A DNA stretch of 64,000 bases, from NCBI RefSeq assembly GCF_000383915.1, contig NZ_KB912942.1, positions 3,903,795-3,967,794 of the forward strand, read 5' to 3'. The stretch's first letter is position 1; every line of letters begins with the position of its first letter. This stretch comes from Amycolatopsis benzoatilytica AK 16/65. GTDB taxonomy: Bacteria > Actinomycetota > Actinomycetes > Mycobacteriales > Pseudonocardiaceae. Under the pieces are notes generated by a model that had not been told where the DNA came from, ran no database searches, and saw nothing but the letters and a program-made list of their open reading frames with translations. Both the position numbers and the translations under genes were made by a program. Below, piece by piece: positions 24,985 to 36,900 of the stretch.

Positions 24985-27900
24985 ATGAGCCTGATGGTCG
25001 ACCCCAGCCTGAACTGGGTCTTCTACATCATCGCGGGTGACGCCTGGCCGCAGGGCGACGAGGACAAGGCCCGCGAGCTGGCCGCCGAATGGGATCAGGC
25101 GGCGCAGCGGATCGCGGCCGCGGGCCAGGGGTTCAGCCAGCTGGCGCAGCAGGTGGTCGCGAACGTCGGCGGCGACGTCGCGACCAATTTCGCGAACTTC
25201 GCGAACAACCTGAGCACGATGGGCGCCGGCTACGCGGCGAGCGCCCAGCAGCAGGCGGCCGCGCTGCGCGAATACGCGCTGAACGTGGAAAACGCGAAGT
25301 ACGGCATCCTGATCTCGATCGCGGTGACCGCCGCCGACCTGATCTGGGCGATGTCGAACCCGTTCACCGCCCCGCTGATCCCGGGCATCTGGGCAGCCGG
25401 CCGGACCGCGGTGATGCAGGTCGAGCGGTCGCTGATGTCGCGGCTGATGAGCCTGCTGTCGAGGGTCGCCCGGGAAGCCGCACAGGAAGCGGCCGAAGAG
25501 GCGGCCGAGGAAATGCTGGCCGAGTTCATCCAGATCGCCCAAGGCAACCGCGACGGCTTCGACTGGAATCAGATCGGCCAGAACGCCGCGCTGGGCGCGA
25601 TCGGCGGCGCGTTCGCCGCGGGCGCGCACAGCGGGCTGGGGAAATGGGGACACAACGTCTTCGGCGCGGCCGGTGTGGAAGCCGCCACCGAGGTCGTAGT
25701 CGGCCTGTCCGGCGCGGGCCTGTTCGGCAACGACCTCGACAGCCTCGGCTGGGGTGCCCTCAACGGCGGCCTGACCGGCGCGGCGACACACGGCGCGCAC
25801 CACGCCGGGCAGAACCTCCACGACCACCTGAACGGCGGCGGGGACTCGGGAAGCAGCGGCAAGGGCCCGAACGATCCGGGCGGGGACGGGAAGGTCAACG
25901 TCAATCCGGTGGACGGGCCGGTCGCTCCCGGAGGACCCGGAGACCGTTCCGGGCCGTCGCCGGTCGGCGGTTCGGACAGCGGCGGCGGCGCGGGCTCTGG
26001 CGGGTCGGGCCCGGCGGGAGGCGCACATCCGGCGGCGGGGTCCGGCAGCGGGTCCTCCTCGTCGAACGGGTCGAACCCCGCGGGCGGCGCGCACTCCTCG
26101 GCCAGTCCCCAACCTGCCAGCAACCCCGGCTCCGGCAACGGATCCGGCCCGGCGAACGGATCCAGCCCAGCGGGCGGAAACCACTCCTCCCCCGGCACCA
26201 ACCTGACCAGCAACCCCGGCCCCGGCAACGGATCCGCCCCGGCGAACGGATCCAACCCAGCGGGCGGCGCCCACTCGCCGTCCAGCCCCGGACCTGCCAG
26301 CAACCCCGGCTCCGGCACCGGACCTCACCCGGCAACCGGTTCCAGCCCAGCGGCCGGAAACCACCCCTCGACCAGCGCCAATCCGACCAGCCCGAACGGG
26401 TCCGCACCGACCGGCGGCCGCGGCCCGGCGAGCGGGCCGCACTCCCCCGCCGCCCCCGCGTCCAACGGCGGCTCGCACTCCGCTGGCGGATCCGGCCCGG
26501 CCAGCGGATCCGGCCCGGCAACCAGCCCGCACTCGCCGGGCGGTCCCGCGTCCACGACGGGCGACAACCGCTCCCCCGGCAACGTCGGCCAGCCCGGCGA
26601 CAACCGTTCCGCCGGCACCGGAAATCCCGGCGGCTCCGACCGAAACACCACCGGCGCCACTCCCCCCGCCGTCGATTCCAACGGCAGCCAGTCCGCCGGT
26701 GCCAGCGATCCTCGCTCGAACGCCGCCGACCCGAGTTCCGCCGACCCCAGCACGCGCACCGGCTCGGTCTCGAACCCCGGCCAGCACACCGGTCCCGGCT
26801 CGGCACCGGAAACCGCGCCCAACGGCGGCACCGCCCCGCGACCGTCCACATCGGACTCCGTGGTGACCGGATCGCCGGTCGACGTCAACCACGGCGGCAC
26901 CGGGAACCAGATCGCTCCGCCGGCCTCGGCCGACCACGCCGGGCCGGGACTGTCCGCGACCGGCACGCCTGTCGCCTCGCATCACGACACCGGTGCCGGC
27001 GGCAGCGAAAACCTCACCCCGCACCACGACATCAGCGTCGGCAGCGGCCAAAACCCCACCCCGCATCACGACACCGGCATCAACAGCAGCCAAAACAGCA
27101 CCCCGAACCACGGCAGCACCCGGCTCGGAAACGAATCGCCGGCCCCGGCGACCGACCACGTTGCTCCGCGGCCTCCCGCCGCGCCGCCGCATTCCAGCAC
27201 CTCCGCCGACCAGCACCCGGGCGTATCCGGGAACTCCGGCTCCGAGGTCCGTCCGAGCCCGGACCGCACTCCGGCTCCGGACGTGCGCCCTGGTCCGAAT
27301 ACCACCCCCGGCCAGAACGGCTCCGGCCCGAACTTGTCCCCGAGCCAGAACACCGCCTCGACCGTCCGGCCAAGCCCGGCGACGGCCGTCTCCCCGGGGG
27401 CGAACACCGGGTCCGCTCCCAACCCCGCCGTCAACTCGGGGCCCGCATCGTCGACGACCGGCACGAACCACACCGAGCCGGGACTCGACGCGCGGCCCGC
27501 CGCCGGGACGTCGTCCAAGGCAGTGCCGCCGGCGACCTCCGACAGCGTCGCGGGCGTCGAGTCCAACTCCGGCCCAAGGACCAGTGTCGACGGGCCGAAT
27601 CCTGGTCTGGCTTCCGGCACACCGAGGCCCATCTCAGCCACCGACGTGGAACCGGTCTCGCCACCCGGGCCGAGCATCAGCCAGCCGAGTCCGAGCACCG
27701 CACAGGCTGGTCCGAGCACCAGCCCGGCCAGTCCAGCACCGGAAACCGCCGTTCGTCCGACGCCGTCCAGCGGCGGCAACCCGCCGCCGGCCGGTGGCCA
27801 GAACACTCGCCCCGCGCCCGGGGCGAACCCCGGCCCGACCACGTCTGCCAGCCCGAATCCCGTTCCGGCCGCCAAGCCGGGCCTCGTTCCGTCCGCCGCC

Positions 27901-30900
27901 CCGGCACCGGGACCGAAACCCGCCACCAACCCAACTTCCGCCGCTAAACCTTCCACCAACCCAACTTCCGCACCCACCTCCGCCGCCAAGCCCACCACCG
28001 GCCCGAAACCCGCCCCTGGCTCGGCTGGACCGCGACAACCGGCTCCGGCGAAACCCCTCGCCGCCACGCCGGTCCCCGCCCCCGCCCGGCCCCAGCCGCA
28101 CAGTCTCCACACTCCGGTCGCCGCGCCGAAGAAACCCGCCGCCGACGCGGGGCAGCGGCCCCCCGCTGTCGGCGGCAAGAACGATTTCGCCCAGCACCAC
28201 CAGAACTTCTCCTACACCATCGTCCGCGAGAGCGGCATCATCGGCGACCTCGGCGCCCGCACCCCGGACAACCGGAACGGCATCGGCGTCGTGGCCACCG
28301 TCCCGGCGACGATCGGCGACGACCTGCGCGCGCTCGCCGAGAAGTACTCCACCGGGTTCGCCGGGGATTCCGCGCGGGGCCGGTTCGGTCTCGTCATCGG
28401 GCTCAACGGCACCCCTGGCTCGGAAAACGCGATCAGCCAGAAGATCCAGCAGTTCCAGAGCAGCTGGGACAACCGGTTCCCGGTGGCGGTCGTCGGCTTC
28501 ACCTGGAAGAACCCGACCACCTCGGCGCTCGACCAGAAGAGCATCCCCTACGGCGGCATCCGCGAGACGATCGCACGCAATCCGGTCGTCGGCGAGCTGG
28601 CCGGGAAGATCCGCGACGCGGGCGGCGACGCCGAGGTCTACCTCCACACCGGCGACGCCGACGTGCAGTCGCTCGACACTCCCCACGGCCCCCTCTTCGA
28701 CGCGGCCACCACCGCGGTGCACGACAACCCGGACGGCCCGCCGGAAGTGCTCAGCGGCGGCTACCAAGTCCGTCCGGACGACGGCGCTCTCGCCAACGAG
28801 GCGGTCCGGCTCGACCTCGACGTGCGGCAGGCGCTCGCCGGAGTCGATCCCCGCTCGGTGTACTTCCCGGAGCCGAACACCTTCGTCCGGCTGGCCGGGA
28901 CCAAGCTCGAGAACGACGCGACGTTCGGCACGAAGAACCCGAACACCGGAAAGTTCGACTACGGCGCGAAAGAAGGCCAGGGACTGGTCGATTCGGTCCT
29001 GTCCCAGCGCGACCCGAACTGGCGTTACGGCGACCACCCGCAAGCCATCGCGAAATTCGACAGCGGGCTCGCCGTGCGGACCGACGGCACGCGCATCGCG
29101 CAGAACCTCGGGACCGACCCGGCCAATCTCGGCAAGCTGGCCCAGAGCCACGCGAACGAAACGACCTGGGCCGACCAGATCGGCCACTACCTGGGCGCGC
29201 ACACCTCCCTCGACCCGAACCTGGCGAAGGTCGCGGCGAAAGCCGCCTTCAACGGCATCACCCTGCGCGGTCCGGTTCCCCGCCCGCCAAAGCAGCTCCC
29301 CGACCTCACCAACGGGCTGTCCGAGGACGAAAAAGCCACGCTGACCCAAGGAATCAAACAACCCGATGGCAAAACACTCGGCCGCCTGATCGTCGCCACC
29401 CGCCGAGCGCTCATCGCCAACCGCAACGCCCAGAACACCGCCCCGAACCCGGCCGCGCACACGCCCTCCGCCGCGCCGCGCACCGGTTCGGACCCGCGCC
29501 CGGTCGCGCGGCCGGACGGTGCGAAAGACCTGCCCGGGCCCCGGGACTGGCAGGACCGGCGCGACTCCGCCCCGGTCACCCGGTTTTCCTCGGAACGGTT
29601 CGACCCGGGCAAGCAGATCGCCGGACAATTCTCCGGGAACCGCGAAGGGCTGCGCGGCGGGCAGCTCACCGGGGCGATCGCGCACATCCGGTTCGACGTG
29701 CGCCGGTTCGAGGTCTCGCCGGGACAGTGGGTGCGCGAGCACACCATTCCGATCGACCTCACCTCGCAGTCCGGCTCAGTTTCCCCGGAGCAGCGCGAAC
29801 AGTTCGTCCAGAACCTGCGAAACCACCTCGACGAATGGGTCAACCAGACGGCGCGGCTGCCCGGCGGCGACCAGCTGCACGTGGGCATCGACGTCCGGGT
29901 CGCCGACGACGTCCGCCCGGACGACACCGGCTGGGAATCCGATCCGGCGCGCCGGATCCCGGTGAACCTGCACGACTCCGCGGTGGACGAGAACGCCCCG
30001 GAAACGAACCAGCTCAACTGGGATGTGCACGATTCCGCCTTCGGCGTCACGCACGAGCTGATGCACTTCCTCGGACTCGGCGACGGCTACCGCAACGACG
30101 AAATGCTGTTCCCCCGCGAAGACCAGGCCGGTGTGATGGGGCCGGACGCGTGGCACGACTCCCGGCTCACCCCGGGCGATCTCGGCCAGCTCGAATCCGT
30201 CTCCAACACCGCGCGCCTGCAGGACCACCCGCTCGTCGGCCACCAGGACGGCACCGTCCTCGTCGCCGACGAGGACACCGCGGAGACACCCGACAATCGC
30301 CCGCTCGCCGACCGGCTGCCCGAGTTCGCCCGCACCGGCAAGGCGCTCGGATCGATCGTTCCGGTCGACGTCCGAGGCGCGAAAGACGTCGGCGCCGCCA
30401 TCGAAAACCTCCTCCGCGGGCTGAACCCGAGCCAGTCGGACCCGCCGAAGGCCCGCGGTGTCGACGCGATCACCGAATCGTTGTCCGGCCCGGAGTTCGA
30501 GTCCTTCCTCGGCGACGGGCGCAGGTCCATGGTGCAGGTCGGCGAGAAGTGGTACGAGGTGCACGTCACCGCGGACCCGGACCTCGCCTCGACCACCGCG
30601 GACCAGATCTCGAAACTGCCGCAGCCGACCATCGGCGACGTGAAGAACGAGGTCAAAACCACGCACGCCGGAGCGAACACCGACACCACCGCGAACGCCG
30701 TCGGCACTTCGTACTTCGGGATGTTCCCGGCCGGCCCGTACGCCTCGGTCGGCGGTACCGTGCAGCTGGCGACCCCGTCCGCAGAGCACACCGGCACCAC
30801 GACTGGCACCGAACAGCGGGTGATCCGCTCGGCCGGCGACATGCAGCGCGCCGACGTCCCGGTCGCCTACCGGATCACCGTGCGCACCGAGACCGGCGGA

Positions 30901-33900
30901 CTCGTCGGCTCCACTGTGGATGGACGGGTCGGACTCGTGCTCTCCACTGACCTGTCGAACCTGAAACACGAGCAGACCGCCGGCGGGGCCGAGCCGAAAC
31001 CCGGCTGGGCCAAGCACATCGAGTTCCTCTCTCCCGAAGCGCTGGACTTCGACGAGAACGCGCTCTTCGATCAGGTGAGCAAGAACCTGCACCCGTCGGT
31101 GACGAAGTTCGGTGCGCCGGGCCGCACCGCGCTGCGCGATTTCCTCAGCCGCGGCGGCGTCCGCAGCGTGCTCGGCACCGCGATGCAGGGCACTCCGGTC
31201 GTCTCGAACGACCTGCTCAGCCCGCACGGCGCGCACCGCGACGCGGTGCGGATCGAGGTGCGGCCGACGAACGTCGAGTACCTCGGCACGATTCCCGGCG
31301 ACAGCGAACTGCGGTTCAACGATTCCGCGGTGACCGGCGGGAGCACCGCGGTCTCCTCCAAATACGGCGGCGACGTGAACGCGATCTTCGGCGGCGGGTC
31401 CACGGTGCCCGGTTCGGTCGGCGGAGTCGCCGGGGTCAGCGCCAGCTTCTCCCGGAAGGTCACCCAGCAGTCCACGAGCGGCACGAGCTTCACGAACAAG
31501 TCGGCGGTGAACGCGAAGGGCGACATCGGCCTGTACAAGGTGACGGCCGACCTCGAGGTGACCGCGTCCAACGGCGAGAAGGTGACCGTACCGGCCGTTT
31601 CGTACCAGCGGATGGGCTTGCCGGAGGCCAAGGCGCAGGGGCTGCCGGTCCCGAAGAACACCGGCCCGAAGTTCAAAGACGTCGGGCCGCGGTACGAACC
31701 GCCGTACCTCGCCGCCTCGGCGGCGGCGGGCACCGTGCGCGCCGGATCGTTCGAACCGGCGGCCCGGGTGCAGCCGCAGATCGAGAACGCGCTGCGGAAT
31801 CTCCCTGGCTTCGACAAGTTCCTGCCCCGCTGGGACAAGTTCCAGGGCGACGCCCGCGGGTCCAGCCAGGACGTCGGCGATCGGTTCGCGAACCTGCGGA
31901 AGATCGCTTCGGTGTTCTCGCCCGCCTCGCTGCGGGGCAAAATGGACAGTCTGCTGTCGCAAGGGGTTTCGGCTCAGCTGAAGCGAAGCGGGTTGTTCAC
32001 CGACGAATACGTCAACGTGACGGTGAAAGCGAAACCCGGCCCGGGAACGCACCTCGGCCAGGCGGACGGGCGTTCGGTCAAGAACAGCAACGAGGTGAGC
32101 CCGTCCCTGACCAGTGCGACCACCACCGAGCGGGGCTGGTCGGCGGGCATCGAAGGCCGGGTCATCGTCCCCGGGGCCTCGGCGGTGGCGAATCTGGGGA
32201 TCAGCCCGACCGTCACCCCATTGCAGTACTCGGACAACCGGACCTGGAAGAACTCCGGCGGCCCGACGGTGACCACCACGACCGGCAAGGGCGGCAGCCC
32301 GGATTCCCAGGTGTTCCAGCACGATGTCGAATTCGAGGTGGAGATCACCAGCTACACCCGGCCCCGGCCGTGGGTGCGCCGGCTGACCCCCGGTTCGCCG
32401 CTGCGGGTCACGCCCACGGTGTCCACTGTGGCCAGCACCGGGGACCCGCTGCTGCCCAAGATCTCCGGCAAGGTCGACCTGTGGGTCAACGACGGAGCGG
32501 CGCTGACCAAGAATCCCGCGGAGTTCGCCCCGGGCAAGCCCGGGATCGTCTCGCACTCGCCCGCTCACACCCCCGGCATCGACAGCCTGCTGGCTCAGCA
32601 GCAGAACCAGACGACGCCCAGCTTCCGGCACGTGGAAGCGTTCGCGAACACCGAGGCGTTACGGGACGAGGCGCTGCGTCAGTTGCAGCGCGCGGCGGGC
32701 GGCGACGCGGTGCTCGGATTGCCCGGCAGCGAAGCCCGCGCTCGCGTCGACCGGATGTTCTCCCCGGAAAACCTCCGCGGGCTGACCCCGAAGCTGCTGC
32801 GACAAGGCGTGCGGGCGAACGGGTTCCGGCACGAACGCCGGGTCGCCGACCGGGTCGGCGGGCTCGGCATGGGAATGTCGCTGAGCAACCCGAAACTGGT
32901 CGCGGTGGCCGAGACAGGCGGCGGCGAGCGGACGTACTCCGGCGGCACGAAGGCCGGGTACGAAGGCACGCACAAACGGTCCGTCGAGGCCAACGCGCAG
33001 CTCGGCGTCACGATCCGGCCCAACGGCGGCGACCCGCACGGCCAGGGACAGATCGCCGCCACCGCGAAGTGGAGCCCGTGGCAGCGCTCCTCCGGCTCGT
33101 CCGCCGAGATCACCGCGAGCGTCGACCACACCAGCCGGACGCCGTCGACCGGCCGCTCCGTGCTGGTGCAGTACGACGCGAACGTCCGCCTGATCGCCGA
33201 AAGCCGCCAGGAAAGCCTGGTCAACGGCTCGATCACGCGGGCCGGCGCGGACGTGCACCTGCCCGGCTCGGTCTTCGTCGAAATGACCGAGAACGAAGCC
33301 CGCGCCGAGGGATTGCTGCCCTCGGTCGAGCCGCGCACGCCCACCCCCGGCACGCTGTCCGCGCCGCCGCTGGTCGGCGGCAAGTCCAGCTCGCTCGGCG
33401 CGGCCGTGCTGGAGGACGCACCCGATCTGTCGAAACTGGTGCAGGACGCGCGCGGGCAACTCGGCAAGCTCGGCGACCGGCTGCTGCCGAAGTCGGTGCT
33501 GGACGACTCGATGAACAACCTGCAGCGGACCCTCGACACCGCGTCCCCGGAAGCCGTCACGTCGTTGGTGGACAGCGCGCTGGACGGCGGCGTTTCGCTG
33601 CTGGCGCAGGATCCGGGCCGGCTCTGGTCGGACAACTACCAGCTGCTGCTGACGGCGAAGATCGTCGACACCCAGTTCCTCGACGTGCGCCACGACGGCA
33701 GCGAGGTCGACCACGTCGTCACCGCGTCCCGGACGGACAAGCGCAACTCGGGGCACGGTTCGTCCTACGGCGGCCAGCTCCGCGGCGCCGGTCGCGGCCT
33801 GTTCCAGGACAGCCAGCCGAAGGTCAACGGGTACGACGGCGCGTACCTCGGTGTGTCCGGGACCCGGGCGAAAACCGATCAGACGGTCGAGAACACCGCC

Positions 33901-36900
33901 TCGACCACGGCAGTCACCGCCTCGTCCAGTGGCCCGTCGGCGCGCTACCAGCACCAGATCCGCTTCGAGCTGGTGGTCGCCGGGGAGGGCCGGACCCATC
34001 CGGTAGCCGCGCAGGAAGCGACGGTGACGTCGAAGTCGTCCGCGGACGATCAGAAGATCTCCGGCGACGATCCGTACCGCACCCGGCTCTACGGTTCTCG
34101 GACGTCCGAGCTCGACGCCGCACAGGCCGCTCCGGACCGGCTGGAATCCTGGCAGCGGGAGGGTTTCGGCCCGCTGCCGAAGTCTTCGGTCGTGGAAGGC
34201 GTCCGCGGCGCCGCGGACGTGCGGGCCGGCGCGATCCGCGCGTTGCGGCTGGCCGGCGCGGGCAACGGGCTGACCGCACCGGGCACCGGCGCGCACAACA
34301 TGCTTTCGTCCGCCATCACCAACGAGACTCTCCAGGCGCACCTGCCGGACATGGTTGCCAAGCCGTTCTCGACCCCGGACCTGCACTCCTCCGCGGTGAC
34401 CGGGCCCGGCCACGCTTCAGTGCGGATCTACACCCGGGTCGCGCGCCCGGACCTGAGCGGGCTGAGCGATTCGGTGAAACTGGAGCGCTCCGACCAGTCC
34501 TCGTCGACCTTCACCGGCGAGGCCAAGGCGACGGTCAGCGGCGAACGACAGGGCAACGTCGGCGTCGGCGGGATCACCGATCCGGGCCGCAACGCCCATT
34601 CCTGGGGCGGGCTCGACGTGCGCGGCCCGCTCGCCCGGACCGATCCGACGTCCAGCACCAGCCCGGCGCAGCGGTCCGTGGTCGGCAAGGACAAGGGCCG
34701 CACCGGCCTGGTCGGCTTCGACGTCGAGTACCGGATCGTCGCGACGGTCGGCGCCAAGACCGCCGCAGTCGAGGTGCGGGTGCCGCAGTCCTCGCGGACG
34801 CGGATGAGCGACACCGATCTCGAACAGTCGCTGGGCCAGCCGTTGCCGGAACCGCTGACGACGGCGCAGGACGCGGTGCAGAAAGCCGCCGAGGAATGGC
34901 GCACCGCCGAAGAGGAGCTCGAGAAAGCACAGCGCGACTTCGACGATGCCTGGCTTTCCGGACATGACAACGCGCGCGCGGCGACCGACGGCGCGCGGGG
35001 CTTGCACCTCACCGCAGGCGACAACGACCCGATGCGGCAGATGCGGCAAGCCCTGCAAAACGCGGAGAACGACGCGCGCGCGGCGGGACTGGCGCTGCGC
35101 GAGGGCAACGCCGAGATCGCCCGGCTCAACGAACTCGACGACCAGATTCTTTCGCTCGCGCTGGGCGAAGAGCCGGGCTCGGTCGAGCAAAGCGATCTGG
35201 TCGCGAGGGCCTGGAACGCGCAGCGGGAAGCACAGCAGATCCGCACCGACCAGGCGGCCCTGGTCCAGCAGCGGCAGGCAGCACAGGACCGCGCCGCGGA
35301 AATCGCTGCTGTGCTGGACGAACACCGCAACAACCATTCGGATCAGACCGCGCGCCAAGACGACGCGGCGACCCGGATCGAGCAGGCCCGGGACAAGGCC
35401 GACGAGGCTCGCCGGGCGTGGTGGCAGGCCAAGGCCGAAGCGGACGCTCAGATCGCCGCGCACGCGTGGCCGCGCCCGGCCGGAGACGAACACCACGACG
35501 GCACCGTCGAGGCCGGAGACGTCAGCGTGGTGTCCACTGCGGACATTGCGCGCCAGAACGCGTACGATTTCGGCTCGGCCGAGATCCAGGCACGGCAGAT
35601 CACCGACAGCTCCGGCCGGGTCCGCGCCGTTTCCTTCCTTCCCGCGAACGAAAACACCGAGCGCATCGAACGAGACTGGCTGGCCGGGAATTCCGGTACC
35701 GTCGCCACCCTGCCGGCCGGGGCGACGAGCCGGCAGATCAATCCGCTGCTGCGCCAGGCCGCCGCCGGAGCGAGCCCGAGTCTCGACGGACGCCGTTTCG
35801 GCGAGTGGGCCGACTTGTCCGCCGCGCCGTGGGACGACGATTCCCTGTTCGTCTTCGCGCACGGCAAGCCGCAGTCGGTGAAGGTGACTCTGCTGGGCGG
35901 CCGCACCGTCCGCGTGGACGGCGACGCGTTCGCCCGCATCGTCGCGCAATCCGCGCCGCTCGCGCAGTCCCGTTCGATCACGCTGATTTCCTGCAGCACC
36001 GGCCAGACCGACGGTCCGGGCGGGCTCGCGCACGATTTTCAGCGTGCCCTCCGCGAACTCGGCGGACCGTCCATTGTGCACGCTCCGACGAAACCCGCGT
36101 TGTTCGGCCGCGAATCCGCGACGCTCGGCCAGGCGGTCGGCTCGACACGCGGGTTCACCGCAGTCACCGACGGCGGCCGTTTCGCCACCTTCGGCGGCGA
36201 TTCGCTCACCGAGCTGACCGACGCCCTCCGTTCCGGCACGACCGCGCCGATCGAGGTGACCGGCACCGGACCGGACGGGCGAGCGCACGCTACCGCGGCC
36301 GCCCGCGAACTGGCCGCGCATCTGGCCGACGCGCTCGGCCCGGACGCGCTGCGCCAGGTGCCGGTGAAGATCCAGGCCGCCGAAGGCGATGGCCAGGTGC
36401 GGCTGTCTTTCCGGCCGTCCGACGGACCGCCGATCGAAGCGACCACCGCCGCGCCGATCCCGGCCGAGCTCGCCGAACACCACACACTGCTGCAGCTGCA
36501 CGGCGTGAGCGACACCTTGCTGGGCAAGGGAAACCCGAACTCCTCCGGGGTACTCGCCAGCCTGGCCGCGGCCACCCGCGACGGCGCGGACGTCAGCGGC
36601 CTCGCCGGCGCGGTGGAAGTGCTGGACCGGCATGGCGCACTGGACGGCCTGCTCGCCGATCCCGAGGTGCTGCTGGACGAGATCGCCCGGACCGCGTCCA
36701 GCCCGGATCCCGAACAGCACGCCGGGGAATTGGCGGCGGCGGTCCGGACTCTGTCGGCGGAAAGCCTGCCCGCAGAGGTATTCCGCGCCGCCCTGCGCAG
36801 CACGGCGGACCACGGGCTCGCCCAGACCCGCGAGACCCTTTCGGTCCTGCGCCGGCTGAGTGTCGTCGGCCTGGGCTGGCTGGACCGCTGGCACACCGCC

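Noticed and set aside
24748..27471. A 907-residue minus-strand frame opposite the start of the giant effector gene.
   Set aside because: It is a low-complexity Gly/Arg/Val shadow of the Pro/Ser/Gly linker and of the preceding gene.
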